DNA of 64,000 nucleotides, taken from Pseudomonadota bacterium. Its GTDB lineage: Bacteria; Pseudomonadota; Alphaproteobacteria; Acetobacterales; Acetobacteraceae. A program made the translations under genes and the position numbers. The stretch covers positions 1-64,000 of the forward strand of contig JAKBAV010000004.1 in assembly GCA_021826225.1 (NCBI GenBank), written 5' to 3'. The notes under the pieces were generated by a model. The model was given only the letters and a program-made list of their open reading frames with translations. It searched no databases and was not told where the DNA came from. Positions 28,855-36,533 of the stretch are shown piece by piece (positions within the stretch are counted from its first letter, which is position 1; each line of letters begins with the position of its first letter).

Positions 28855-29505
28855 TCAGGCAGCAGTCTTTTGCGCCGAGTCATTCATCGCACGCAGTTGC
28901 AGGCCATGCAGATAATCCGCCGCCCGCTGGGCGTGGCGCGCCGCCGAAAAGATGAAGCGCTTATCGTCCTTCAGCACCTTCAGCCAGGTCGCAATATAAG
29001 CAGCGTGATCCTCGCTTGTCTCTGGTATGATGCCGAGATCGGCGCATAGAAACGCGCTGCCCAATTCCGCTACAAGCTCTTCACGCGCATAGCCTTCGTC
29101 GCCCCATTTGGCGCGGCCCATATCACGGGACAGGCGTTTCTCGTGCTTGGTCCAATGCGTCAGCTCATGCGCCAGCGTCGCGGCATAGCTTTCAGCATCC
29201 CGGAACGTCTCAAACGGCGGCATCTGCACAAAGTCCGCGCCTTCTGCATAATAGGCACGCGCGCCGCCATGCCGAATATCCGCCCCCGTCGCCGCAAAGA
29301 AACGATCTGCCGTTTCCAGTCTGTCCATTGGTGTCAGTGCATAAGACTCAGACTTGGCGCTGTATTGCGTTGGCAAGGCACAATTTGAGGCCGCGCTCAT
29401 CGAGCTTGTCACGAAACTGCCGGAAGTTGAGCTGGCGGCCATTCGGTCGTCGCTAGATAAGGCTGTGCCACCGACTGAGGAGGAAATCGCGCCGCCGCCG
29501 GCCAT
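28855..29505 (-). pseudogene. ArdC-type antirestriction protein, 5'-truncated remnant
   Basis: From about residue 57 of this 216-residue frame (TPMDRLETADRFFAATGADIRHGG) the sequence is the C-terminal zincin domain of ArdC. It has the metal motif LAHELTHW and the block GDEGYAREELVAELGSAFL. The N-terminal single-strand DNA-binding domain is missing. It is replaced by 50 low-complexity residues that are the reverse of another remnant, a plus-strand coding tail ending at 29527. A deletion junction near 29340 explains both. ArdC binds single-strand DNA and protects incoming DNA from restriction. The remnant could still encode a zincin fragment but is probably inactive. Confidence 0.72.
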
Positions 29506-29527
29506 CGACGAAGAGGATGAGATATAG
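29345..29527 (+). pseudogene. Tail of a lost gene at the ArdC deletion junction
   Basis: The plus-strand frame reads through QFEAALIELVTKLPEVELAA and an acidic end (AIDEEDEI) to a stop at 29525-29527. A terminator follows. It has the look of a genuine C-terminus, but an in-frame stop at 29342 and no start precede it. The parent gene is not recognised. Confidence 0.4.
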
Positions 29528-29551
29528 GCGGCCGATTTAGATATCCGGCCG

Positions 29552-29583
29552 AAAAAACCGGGCCATCAGGTCCGGTTTTTTAT
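29552..29583. terminator. Bidirectional terminator between ArdC remnant and RES toxin
   Basis: AAAAAACCGG pairs with CCGGTTTTTT around a short loop, giving A and T tracts on both sides. It can end plus-strand transcripts and also the minus-strand toxin transcript, whose stop is at 29580. Confidence 0.75.
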
Positions 29584-30257
29584 GCCTCCTTCAGAATATC
29601 TGGTGCCGTCTTTCCGGACCAAGTGAACCGCCAGCGCTCCGCCCGCCGGACGTTCCCGACCAAGGCAGGCCGGAAACATGCAATGCATGGTTCCGGGCAA
29701 CGCCTGGCACTGGGATAGATGATTCCCAACGCGTCGGCTTTGAGAAGGTCATCAGCCAGTTTTTGAGAGTGAATGTAGCTGCCTAGCTGCAGACAGTTTG
29801 AAAACCCTGACTGCCCCCTGATGTCATGGAATTCGGCGTCGAAGTCCGCCAGAAAATCGGTGTACGTCACGCTGTCGTGGAACCAGTTGATTTCGGCATA
29901 TTCAAGTGTCTTGTGCCAGACGACTTCACTGATAGCCGTTTCAACTTCAAACCCAGCATACCAGGCACCGCGGTCTGGCCCATTAAATCGGCCGCCTTGC
30001 GGATGCGGGTGAGTAAAAGCCGCATTGATGATGGTGTAGTTTGGGATGCCGAACACAAGTTCGGCGGTTCCAATCCCAGGCGTCAAATTATTCTCCGCCC
30101 GCAGGCGATCGTTGGTCGCGTTGTCGAGATCGAATATCTCCAGAAGATGCTGCTCATCATCCGCGATCACGGCTAACACTGGCGGATCGGAATATTTCGA
30201 CGGAATCAATCGGTGGGTATCAATCTGGCGAAGTGAGATGGTCGGCGGCAATGACAT
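29580..30257 (-). CDS. RES-domain toxin (NAD-depleting family)
   Basis: A 225-residue protein with the RES pattern: GRFNGPDRGAWYAGFEVETAISEVVWH (key Arg and Glu) and IIYPSARRCPEPCIACFRP (key Ser). RES toxins such as MbcT and RES from Sinorhizobium degrade NAD by phosphorolysis and halt growth. The start ATG 30257 follows the antitoxin stop by 1 bp, while a longer frame to 30281 overlaps it. It forms an antitoxin-first operon with the gene at 30696 and could make loss of the element costly. Confidence 0.9.
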   Translation of the reverse strand: MSLPPTISLRQIDTHRLIPSKYSDPPVLAVIADDEQHLLEIFDLDNATNDRLRAENNLTPGIGTAELVFGIPNYTIINAAFTHPHPQGGRFNGPDRGAWYAGFEVETAISEVVWHKTLEYAEINWFHDSVTYTDFLADFDAEFHDIRGQSGFSNCLQLGSYIHSQKLADDLLKADALGIIYPSARRCPEPCIACFRPALVGNVRRAERWRFTWSGKTAPDILKEA

Positions 30258-30258
30258 T

Positions 30259-30696
30259 CTACACGCCGCCCCTACGAGCATCGAGCAGCCGGCGAACCGT
30301 CTGGAATGAGAGAAGCCCGCCGGCCTGAATAAATGCCAAGGGCGTTAGTCCATGGAATATCCGGTTTTTGTTTGGCAGGCTTATCCATTTGTCGGCGAGA
30401 TCGTCACCGTAAAGAATGTGTAGGGCCTTGAATATGCCAACCAGGTAGGAAATCCTGGTTAAGGTGTCCGTATCAAGAGTTCGATCCGGCGTCTTCTTCA
30501 ACGCATAAAAAGCCCCGTTGGATATCCCGCCAAGCAAAGCCTTGGCATCATCATCCTTGACCTGCCATTTGGCCATTATATTGAAAAATGCTCGCAGCGC
30601 TCCCCCGCTCAATCGCACCCGTTCTCCCTGGTCGTTGAGGTCGATCAAAGGAGAGGGCTCATACCTGGTTCTAGGATATCTGAGGGCTTCAGACAT
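30259..30696 (-). CDS. Xre/MbcA/ParS-type antitoxin (DUF2384)
   Basis: A 145-residue protein. The helical N-terminal half is Xre-like (DDDAKALLGGISNGAFYALKK). The C-terminal DUF2384 region includes RISYLVGIFKALHILYG, ADKWISLPNKNRIFHGLTPLAFI and a final QTVRRLLDARRGGV segment that normally caps the RES active site. It should neutralise the RES toxin and repress its own promoter. It is first in the operon. Confidence 0.9.
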   Translation of the reverse strand: MSEALRYPRTRYEPSPLIDLNDQGERVRLSGGALRAFFNIMAKWQVKDDDAKALLGGISNGAFYALKKTPDRTLDTDTLTRISYLVGIFKALHILYGDDLADKWISLPNKNRIFHGLTPLAFIQAGGLLSFQTVRRLLDARRGGV

Positions 30697-30704
30697 AGAA
30701 GTAG

Positions 30705-30750
30705 CTCCAAAAATGGAGATTTTTTACTCTATTATTGTAGTTTGTGTCAA
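30705..30750 (-). promoter_or_regulatory. Promoter and operator of the RES/Xre operon
   Basis: A perfect inverted repeat CTCCA-AAAA-TGGAG lies at 30705-30718, immediately upstream of the antitoxin ATG at 30696. TTGACA lies at 30750-30745 on the minus strand, with an AT-rich -10 candidate about 17-18 bp on. The palindrome would sit over the start of transcription, as expected for autorepression. No experiment is implied. Confidence 0.5.
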
Positions 30751-30818
30751 GGCTATTGTTTACCGGTTTGGTGCTTGCCCAAAAAATTGAAGTAGCGTGC
30801 TTTGTAGAGAATCAGGTC

Positions 30819-31133
30819 TGGTGCGGGCGGCCGGAATCGAACCGGCACAGGGCTAAGCCCCAACGGATTTTCTTACCCCTACGGTTTTCACCGCCGGCCC
30901 CTTCGGGCCGTTTGTGGTCTGGACTATCCCTTCACCTTAGCGCCTTCGCGCTTTAGGTGCTGCCCGTCTAGTCTCTACACCTTCTTAGGGCCGCCTTCGC
31001 GGCCCTAAGCTTGGCTCGGGGTTGCCATTTTAAAGGATTCCCCGAATTTGAGCAGTTCTACATCGCAGGTTTCCCCACGCGCACTCAATTCGTCGTCTAA
31101 GTCCGGTGCGTCTACCAGTTTCGCCACGCCCGC
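30819..31133 (-). tRNA. tRNA-Leu(UAA) interrupted by a group I intron
   Basis: Exons lie at 31133-31099 and 30871-30819 on the minus strand. Joined, they give a complete class II tRNA: acceptor GCGGGCG with CGCCCGC (7 of 7 pairs), D arm GCGAAACTGGTAGACGC, anticodon loop CTTAAAA (anticodon UAA), a long variable arm with GGGGC/AGCCC-like pairing, T arm GCCGG-TTCGATT-CCGGC, and encoded CCA. The body differs from the split host tRNA-Leu at many positions, so it is not a duplicate of it. It lies between the toxin operon and the recombinase. It probably supplies the UUA/UUG-reading function lost from the split host gene. Confidence 0.92.
30872..31098 (-). ncRNA. Group I intron (227 nt) in tRNA-Leu(UAA), IC3-like
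   Basis: The intron begins after U34 of the anticodon and ends in G before AAAAUCC, as in cyanobacterial tRNA-Leu introns. Core elements on the minus strand: ATGGCAACCCCGAGCCAAGC (P/Q region, about 31008-31028), GAGACTAGACGGGCAGC (R, about 30959-30975), and GGGATAGTCC (S, 30921-30930). P7 forms by GACTA with TAGTC. Several tracts (AAGGTGTAGAGACTAGACGG, GAGCCAAGCTT, TCAAATTCGG) resemble, from memory, the small Azoarcus tRNA-Ile intron. There is no open frame for a homing endonuclease, so self-splicing is expected without an intron-encoded protein. Confidence 0.92.
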
Positions 31134-31183
31134 ATGCGCGGCACTGTAACGGCAAATGGCCCCAGGGCAAAGGGGAGGGGACT

Positions 31184-32464
31184 CTATTTCTCTTTGCTTG
31201 TCAGCCGGGTAGGCTTCTTGGCTTTCGACTTTCTGACATTGATGGCAGCTGCATCCAGCGTGTTTTTGAGATGGATCGCATAGTATTTCTCAATCATCTC
31301 AACGGAAGTCCGGCAGTTTTTGGCGATCTGATAGATGTCCGCCCCCTCCATGAGCCGCAGGCATATATAGGTATGGCGCAGGCTGTAGGCCGTCCGGCGG
31401 TTGCCCTCGCGGTCAAATTTGAGCTTCTCTTCCTCCAGCACCGTCTTCAGCAATTCCCGGTGGCTACTGTCGAACAGGAGGTCCGTGGGTTTGGGCTTGA
31501 CCATATTGGCGAATGCCGACTCGGACCTGCCGGTCGGTTCTTCGCCGTTCTCATCTTTTTCGACCACCGGCCGCAGCCTGCCCCGCAGCCGCTCGAACGG
31601 AATCACAGCTCCCGGCATGCTCTTGCAGTAGCCGGTGCCGCGCTTGCCGCGCACTTCGATTTCCAGGATGCGCTCATTCGTGGCCTCATCGTTCACCACC
31701 GTCACATCCCGGAATTGCAGCCGGGCGGCTTCGTCCGGCCGCAGCCCGGTATTGGCCATAAGCAGCACATAATCATGCAACTGTTCGCAAGACCGCCGCC
31801 AGCGTGGCTTCGGCGGATTTTTGGCGCGCTTCTGCGTGGCGCGCCAAAGCTGATTGTACTCTTCCAATGAGAACCAGCCACGATGCGAGACTTTTCCCGA
31901 AGCACGGAATGGCGCGGAGAGGTCTGGCAAATAGGCGAGCCAGCCGTGCCGGTTGGCACACTTCAGGACCTGGCGGAGGCAAACGATTTCCTGGTGGAGG
32001 GTGTTTCTGGCCGGCCGCATCGGCTCGCCGGTTTGTGGATGCTTGCGCGAGGTCATCCGGTGAATGCGATAATCCTGCACCATGCCGGGCGTGATCTCGG
32101 TCAGTTCTTTTTTGCCAAAGAACGGGCGCAGATGCACGCGCAATCGATCCTGATGGCCTTGCACATAAACCGGGCTGCGCTCGCCGGCCGTCAGCGCGAT
32201 AAACTCTTTCAAAAACTGCTCGGCGGCTTTGTCGAAGGTCACACCCCCGCCGCGAATTTCGCCGCGGCGCACCTTGCCGCGCAAATCCAGAAACCAGTCC
32301 TCGGCGAATTCCTTGGCCTGCGCCAGGCTTTCTTCTTTTGTGCTGACGCGGTGATTGCGGCCTTTGAAGAAGGCCGCGCATTGCCAGAAGCGCGAGTTCT
32401 CGCGCCGATAGACGTGAAGCTGACCACCCATGAGCTCATGACTGACCGACATACGCGTACGCAT
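31184..32464 (-). CDS. Tyrosine recombinase (integrase) of the element
   Basis: A 426-residue phage-type integrase. The core-binding region covers about residues 75-190. The catalytic domain has Arg in NTGLRPDEAARL, then YSLRHTYICLRLMEGADIYQ with the second Arg. The nucleophile Tyr lies in IEKYYAIH near residue 400. The His usually found before LRH is Tyr here, a variation seen in this subfamily. It lies next to attR with its promoter facing the core, the normal arrangement for integration in tRNA genes. ATG 32431 or 32452 are alternative starts. The tRNA-Leu with intron ends 50 bp beyond its stop. Confidence 0.92.
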   Translation of the reverse strand: MRTRMSVSHELMGGQLHVYRRENSRFWQCAAFFKGRNHRVSTKEESLAQAKEFAEDWFLDLRGKVRRGEIRGGGVTFDKAAEQFLKEFIALTAGERSPVYVQGHQDRLRVHLRPFFGKKELTEITPGMVQDYRIHRMTSRKHPQTGEPMRPARNTLHQEIVCLRQVLKCANRHGWLAYLPDLSAPFRASGKVSHRGWFSLEEYNQLWRATQKRAKNPPKPRWRRSCEQLHDYVLLMANTGLRPDEAARLQFRDVTVVNDEATNERILEIEVRGKRGTGYCKSMPGAVIPFERLRGRLRPVVEKDENGEEPTGRSESAFANMVKPKPTDLLFDSSHRELLKTVLEEEKLKFDREGNRRTAYSLRHTYICLRLMEGADIYQIAKNCRTSVEMIEKYYAIHLKNTLDAAAINVRKSKAKKPTRLTSKEK

Positions 32465-32492
32465 ACGCGATTTGCGGGCAAAAGTCGAGAGG

Positions 32493-32510
32493 TGTGTAAG
32501 GGCTGTGTAA
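32493..32510 (+). repeat. TGTGTAA repeats near attR (candidate integrase arm sites)
   Basis: TGTGTAAG starts at 32493 and TGTGTAA at 32504, 11 bp apart, matching the heptamers near attL in sequence and orientation. They lie between the integrase start (32464) and the right core (32576). Integrase binding here could also repress its own gene. Confidence 0.6.
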
Positions 32511-32571
32511 GTATTTGATCTAAAAAGACTTATTTATATCAATAAGTTAGATAAAATTTTGGGCTCCCAAT

Positions 32572-32592
32572 CGGTTTTTAAGTCCGGTGCGT
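32572..32592. other. attR: right attachment core of the element
   Basis: Contains the exact 17-bp core TTTTAAGTCCGGTGCGT (32576-32592). Beyond it on the element side CCCAATCGG is a degraded echo of CCCAACGG at attL. The element therefore does not restore the tRNA 3' half. Confidence 0.85.
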
Positions 32593-32613
32593 CTACCATT
32601 CCGCCACACCCAC
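32576..32613 (-). pseudogene. 5' half of host tRNA-Leu(UAA)
   Basis: On the minus strand: acceptor strand GTGGGTG, TG, D arm GCGGAATGGTAGACGC, then CACCGGACTTAAAA. After the anticodon loop the sequence changes to element DNA, with no variable arm, T arm or acceptor strand. It complements the 3' half at 21446-21511. Confidence 0.9.
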
Positions 32614-32662
32614 GACACCTCCTCCCCTAGCCCGGACTCCTCGGCTTGGGCAATATGGCGCC

Positions 32663-34531
32663 ATGGCCCGCCCACCCCCCGCACCCCCCAAGCCCCCGCC
32701 AAAACGAGCGCAACAGCCGGCCGCCGCCAGACCCGTGGCAAAACCCCGCCCGGCCGCGAAACAGCCGGCGCCTGGCGGGTTTCAGCGGGCAAAACTGCAC
32801 GCCTATGCCCGGCGCGGCGGGGCGGTGGCGCGCATCGCCATCATCGCCGCCATCTGGGGCGGGGTGGCGGCGGGGCTGGTCGCGGTCTGGTTCACCTGGG
32901 ACATGCCGAACCCTGCCACCGCCGTAACCACGCCGCGCCGCCCGGCCATCCGCCTGCTCGACCCCGCCGGCCAGCTGGTGGCGCGCTTCGGCGACGCCTC
33001 GGGCCAGGTCGTGCTGCCCGCCAGCCTGCCGCCTTACGTGCCGGCCGCCTTCATCGCCATCGAGGACCGCCGCTTCTACCAGCATGGGGCTTTCGATATG
33101 GAGGGCATCGCCCGCGCCCTGGTGGTGGATGCCTGGCACCGCCGCGTCGTGCAGGGCGGCTCGACGTTGACGCAGCAGGTCGCCAAAACCCTGTTTCTCG
33201 GCAATCAGCGGACTTTGCGGCGCAAGGTGCAGGAGGCATTCCTAACCCTCTGGCTGGCGCGGCATTATCGCCGCGGCGAAATTCTCGGTATCTATCTCAA
33301 CCGCGTCTATCTCGGCGAGGGCGCCTACGGCGTGGATGCGGCGGCGCGGCTGTATTTCAACGTCCCGGCCACCCAGCTCACCTTGGCCCAGGCCGCCATA
33401 CTGGCCGGGCTGCCAAAGGCGCCCTCGGGGCTCAACCCGCTGGCCAATCCGCGGGCCGCCGCCGCGCGCGCCGCCGAAGTGCTGAATGCCATGGTGGCGG
33501 CGCGGGACATCAGCCCGGCCGAGGCCGGGGCCGCCGCGGCGCAACTGGATAACGCCGCCCAGCCGGTCTCGCGCACCTCCTGGTTCGCGCTGTGGGTCAT
33601 GCAGCAGGAGGACGCCGCCATCCCCGAAGGCGAGGATATCACCCTCTCCACCACGCTGGATGCGCCGCTCCAGGCTACCGCCCAGGCCGCGCTGGACCAG
33701 ACCATCACCACACAGGGACCGGCGTTGCGCGTGAGCCAGGGCGCGGTGGTGGTGCTGGATGCCGGCACCGGCGCGGTGCGCGCACTGGTCGGCGGGGTGG
33801 GCGACCGCGAGGGCTATGACCGCGCCACCCTGGCCCGGCGGCAGACCGGCTCGGCCATCAAGCCCATCGTCTGGCTGGCCGGGCTGCTCGCCGGCATGAA
33901 CCCCGGTTCCATCGTGTTCGACGGGCCGCTCTATCTACGCGGCTACCATCCGCATGATTACGAGGCCGGCTATCGCGGCAACGTGACGATGACCGAGGCG
34001 CTGGCCGATTCGATGAACACCGTGGCCATCCGCATCCTGCTGCGCGCCGGCGGCGCCCTGCGCGTCATCGCCGTGGCGCGGGCGCTCGGGCTCGACGACC
34101 ATTTCCCCGATGATGCGACCATGGCGCTGGGCTCAGGCGCGGTCGGCGTGCTGCAGCTGGCCGGGGCCTATGCCACCTTCTTCAATGGCGGCAGGCGCGT
34201 CACCCCGTTCGGCGTCGCCGCCATCAACGGCGCGCCGGCCAACATGGCACCACCCGCGCCGGTGGCGGACCCGGCAGAGGCGCAAGAGGTCGCGGATATG
34301 ATGCGCGCGGTGGTGACCGGCGGCACCGGCAAGGCCGCCTTCATCCCCGGCATCTACACCGCCGGCAAAACCGGCACGACGCAGGATTACCGCGATGCCT
34401 GGTTTGTCGGTTACGCCAAGGGCGACATCATCGCCGTATGGGTGGGCAATGACGATAACAGCCCGACCAACGGGGTGCTCGGCGGCACCCTTCCGGCGGC
34501 GATTTTCAGGGACATCGCCAATCATTTATGA
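32663..34531 (+). CDS. Class A penicillin-binding protein (PBP1A-like)
   Basis: A 622-residue bifunctional peptidoglycan synthase. A Pro/Ala/Lys-rich cytoplasmic tail (about 1-50) precedes one transmembrane segment (about 55-78). The GT51 transglycosylase has IEDRRFYQHGAFD, GGSTLTQQVAKTLFL and RKVQEAFLTLWLARHY. The transpeptidase has TGSAIKP (Ser nucleophile), the SxN motif in ADSMNTVAIR and AGKTGTTQDYRDAWFVGY. It polymerises glycan strands and crosslinks peptides in the periplasm. The ATG at 32663 lies about 50 bp from the host tRNA-Leu start, so the original tRNA promoter overlaps the beginning of this gene. Confidence 0.92.
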   Translation: MARPPPAPPKPPPKRAQQPAAARPVAKPRPAAKQPAPGGFQRAKLHAYARRGGAVARIAIIAAIWGGVAAGLVAVWFTWDMPNPATAVTTPRRPAIRLLDPAGQLVARFGDASGQVVLPASLPPYVPAAFIAIEDRRFYQHGAFDMEGIARALVVDAWHRRVVQGGSTLTQQVAKTLFLGNQRTLRRKVQEAFLTLWLARHYRRGEILGIYLNRVYLGEGAYGVDAAARLYFNVPATQLTLAQAAILAGLPKAPSGLNPLANPRAAAARAAEVLNAMVAARDISPAEAGAAAAQLDNAAQPVSRTSWFALWVMQQEDAAIPEGEDITLSTTLDAPLQATAQAALDQTITTQGPALRVSQGAVVVLDAGTGAVRALVGGVGDREGYDRATLARRQTGSAIKPIVWLAGLLAGMNPGSIVFDGPLYLRGYHPHDYEAGYRGNVTMTEALADSMNTVAIRILLRAGGALRVIAVARALGLDDHFPDDATMALGSGAVGVLQLAGAYATFFNGGRRVTPFGVAAINGAPANMAPPAPVADPAEAQEVADMMRAVVTGGTGKAAFIPGIYTAGKTGTTQDYRDAWFVGYAKGDIIAVWVGNDDNSPTNGVLGGTLPAAIFRDIANHL

Positions 34532-34585
34532 AACTATGGAGCGGGGCCTGCCCGGCGGCCTGAAACCATTTCATTCGAGTGCCCG

Positions 34586-35776
34586 ATGCCGCATGTCATC
34601 ACGCTGAACGCCGGATCATCCTCGATCAAATTCGCGCTGTACGCGATGGCCTCGGGCACGCCACGGGCCATCGCCACCGGGCTGGTGGAGCATGCAGCGC
34701 ATTGCCGGCATATCAGGGTGCGCGACGCGGCCGGCGCGGTGACCTTCGAGGAGGCCTGGCAGGCCGCGGCGGCGGGGTTCCATGAAGAGGCACTGCACCG
34801 CGTGCTCGCCTGGCGGCGCGCGGCATTCCCCGCCGCCGAGGTTGTGGCGGCCGGGCACCGCGTGGTGCATGGCGGCCCGCGCTACAGCGCCCCGGCGCTG
34901 GTCACCGAAGAGGTGCTGGCCTATCTCGCGACGCTGAACCCGCTCGCCCCGCTGCACCAGCCGCATAACATCGCCGGCATTCTCGCCGCCCGCGCCGCCT
35001 GGCCGCATGTCCGCCAGGTGGCGTGCTTCGATACGGCGTTCCATCGCGGCCATCCTTTCGTTAACGATACTTTCGCGCTGCCCCGCGCGCTCTACGATGA
35101 GGGGATCAGGCGCTACGGCTTCCACGGCCTTTCCTACGAATATGTCTGCGGCCGGCTGCGCGCCATCGCGCCAGAGCACGCCGCCGGCCGGGTGGTTGTC
35201 GCGCATCTCGGCAATGGCGCCTCGATATGCGCCATCCAGAACGGACATTCTGTCGCCAGCTCCATGGGCTTCACCGCGCTGGACGGCCTGCCCATGGGCA
35301 CGCGCTGCGGCCAGCTAGACCCCGGCGTGGTGCTGTACCTGTTGCAGGAGCGCAAAATGTCGCCCGCGGCGATCACCGACATGCTGTACATGGAATCGGG
35401 CCTGAAGGGCCTCTCCGGCCTCTCCGGCGACATGCGCGAGCTGCTCGCCGCCGATACGCGGCAAGCCCGCGAGGCGATTGATTATTTCGTTTTCCGCATC
35501 CGCCGGGAATGCGGCGGGCTGGCGGCGGCGCTGGGCGGGCTGGATGCCATCGTGTTCTGCGGCGGCATCGGTGAAAACGCCTGGCCGGTGCGGGCGCGCG
35601 TGCTGGAAGGCATGGCATGGCTGGGCGTGGAACTCGACCACGCGGCCAACCGCGCCAATGCGCAGCTCATCTCCACCGCCGCGTCCCGCGTGCGCGTCTT
35701 CGTCATCCCGACCGATGAGGAGGCGATGATCGCGCGGCATACGCTGGACATGGTGGGGCCGGCCGCACCCGGTTGA
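34586..35776 (+). CDS. ackA: Acetate kinase
   Basis: A 396-residue ASKHA kinase with the family signatures LNAGSSSIKF, HRVVHGG, RYGFHGLSYEYV, HLGNGASICA, MGFTALDGLPMGTRCGQLDPG and FCGGIGENAW. It interconverts acetate and acetyl phosphate with ATP. No phosphotransacetylase gene is adjacent; the partner may be elsewhere, or a phosphoketolase may supply acetyl phosphate. Together with the CoA-transferase at 19832 it indicates active acetate metabolism. Confidence 0.95.
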   Translation: MPHVITLNAGSSSIKFALYAMASGTPRAIATGLVEHAAHCRHIRVRDAAGAVTFEEAWQAAAAGFHEEALHRVLAWRRAAFPAAEVVAAGHRVVHGGPRYSAPALVTEEVLAYLATLNPLAPLHQPHNIAGILAARAAWPHVRQVACFDTAFHRGHPFVNDTFALPRALYDEGIRRYGFHGLSYEYVCGRLRAIAPEHAAGRVVVAHLGNGASICAIQNGHSVASSMGFTALDGLPMGTRCGQLDPGVVLYLLQERKMSPAAITDMLYMESGLKGLSGLSGDMRELLAADTRQAREAIDYFVFRIRRECGGLAAALGGLDAIVFCGGIGENAWPVRARVLEGMAWLGVELDHAANRANAQLISTAASRVRVFVIPTDEEAMIARHTLDMVGPAAPG

Positions 35777-35810
35777 CGCCACCTGCCGCCCGGCGCAAAG
35801 CCCTGGCGCC

Positions 35811-36533
35811 ATGTGCTCACTCTGCGCCCCCCTCTCCCGCCGCGATTTCTGCGCCGGCGCCATCATCCTGCCCCTCGCCCTCGGCCGCGAGCGCCACGGC
35901 CTGCTGGAGCCCGTGCTGCGCCTTGCTCCGGGCCCGGCACCCGGCCAGGTCGCGGTCACGCTCGATGCCTGCCCCGGCCATTTCGACGCGCGCATCGCCA
36001 CCATGCTGGTCGCCCGCCGCATCCCGGCCACCATCTTCATCACCGAAACCTGGATGCGCTGGAACCGCGACGGCCTGGCCTATTTTCTCACCCATCCGGA
36101 TATTTTCATCCTGGAGAATCACGGCGCGCTGCATCTGCCGCCCGTGCTCGGCAGCAAGCCGGTCTATGGCCTGCAACCCGCCGGCAGCCTGGCCGCCATC
36201 CGCACCGAGGTGCTGAACGGCGCCGCCGCCATCCAGGCCGCCACCGGGCGCCGCCCCGGCTGGTATCGCGGCGCGGCCGGGCTCTACAGCCCCCAGGCCA
36301 TCCCGTATATCGAATCACTGGGCTGGCGCATCGCCGGCTATTCGCTGAATTCCGATGCGGGCGCCTCGCTCCCCGCGGCCACCGTCGCCCGGCGCATCGC
36401 CGCCGCCGCCGATGGCGATGTCATCGAAGGCCATATCAACCAGCCGCGCCGCGCCAGCGGTGCCGGCATCGCCGCCGGGCTCGCCGCATTGCAGGCCCAT
36501 GGCCCGCATTTCACCACGCTGGAAGCTGCCTGA
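35811..36533 (+). CDS. Polysaccharide deacetylase-family protein with Tat signal
   Basis: A 240-residue product opening with a twin-arginine signal (SRRDFCAGAIILPLALG). A carbohydrate esterase 4-like (NodB) fold follows: VAVTLDACPGHFD, ENHGALH and GWRIAGYSLNSDAGAS. One metal-binding Asp and a His are visible, although the usual DD pair is written DAC. It would act on periplasmic or surface glycans after Tat export. It lies 34 bp downstream of ackA. A weak ribosome site makes the exact start uncertain. Confidence 0.75.
   Translation: MCSLCAPLSRRDFCAGAIILPLALGRERHGLLEPVLRLAPGPAPGQVAVTLDACPGHFDARIATMLVARRIPATIFITETWMRWNRDGLAYFLTHPDIFILENHGALHLPPVLGSKPVYGLQPAGSLAAIRTEVLNGAAAIQAATGRRPGWYRGAAGLYSPQAIPYIESLGWRIAGYSLNSDAGASLPAATVARRIAAAADGDVIEGHINQPRRASGAGIAAGLAALQAHGPHFTTLEAA

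Larger units (their letters stand above)
21512..32592. mobile_element. Integrative mobilizable element in tRNA-Leu(UAA)
   Basis: About 11.1 kb between the two att cores. Contents left to right: AAA/DUF4143 ATPase, dioxygenase-HEPN pair, a membrane protein, MobF relaxase with a small upstream gene, a helix-rich plasmid-type protein, ArdC remnant, RES/Xre toxin-antitoxin, intron-containing tRNA-Leu(UAA), and tyrosine recombinase next to attR. No type IV secretion genes are present, so it could move only with a helper conjugation system. Base composition is lower in GC than its flanks in several stretches (21.5-21.65, 24-25.7 and 28.1-28.25 kb). Confidence 0.9.

Noticed and set aside
31099-31133. 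A third, fragmentary tRNA-Leu copy or extra att site
   Set aside because: It is the 5' exon of the intron-containing tRNA; the 3' exon is found 227 nt away and completes all stems.
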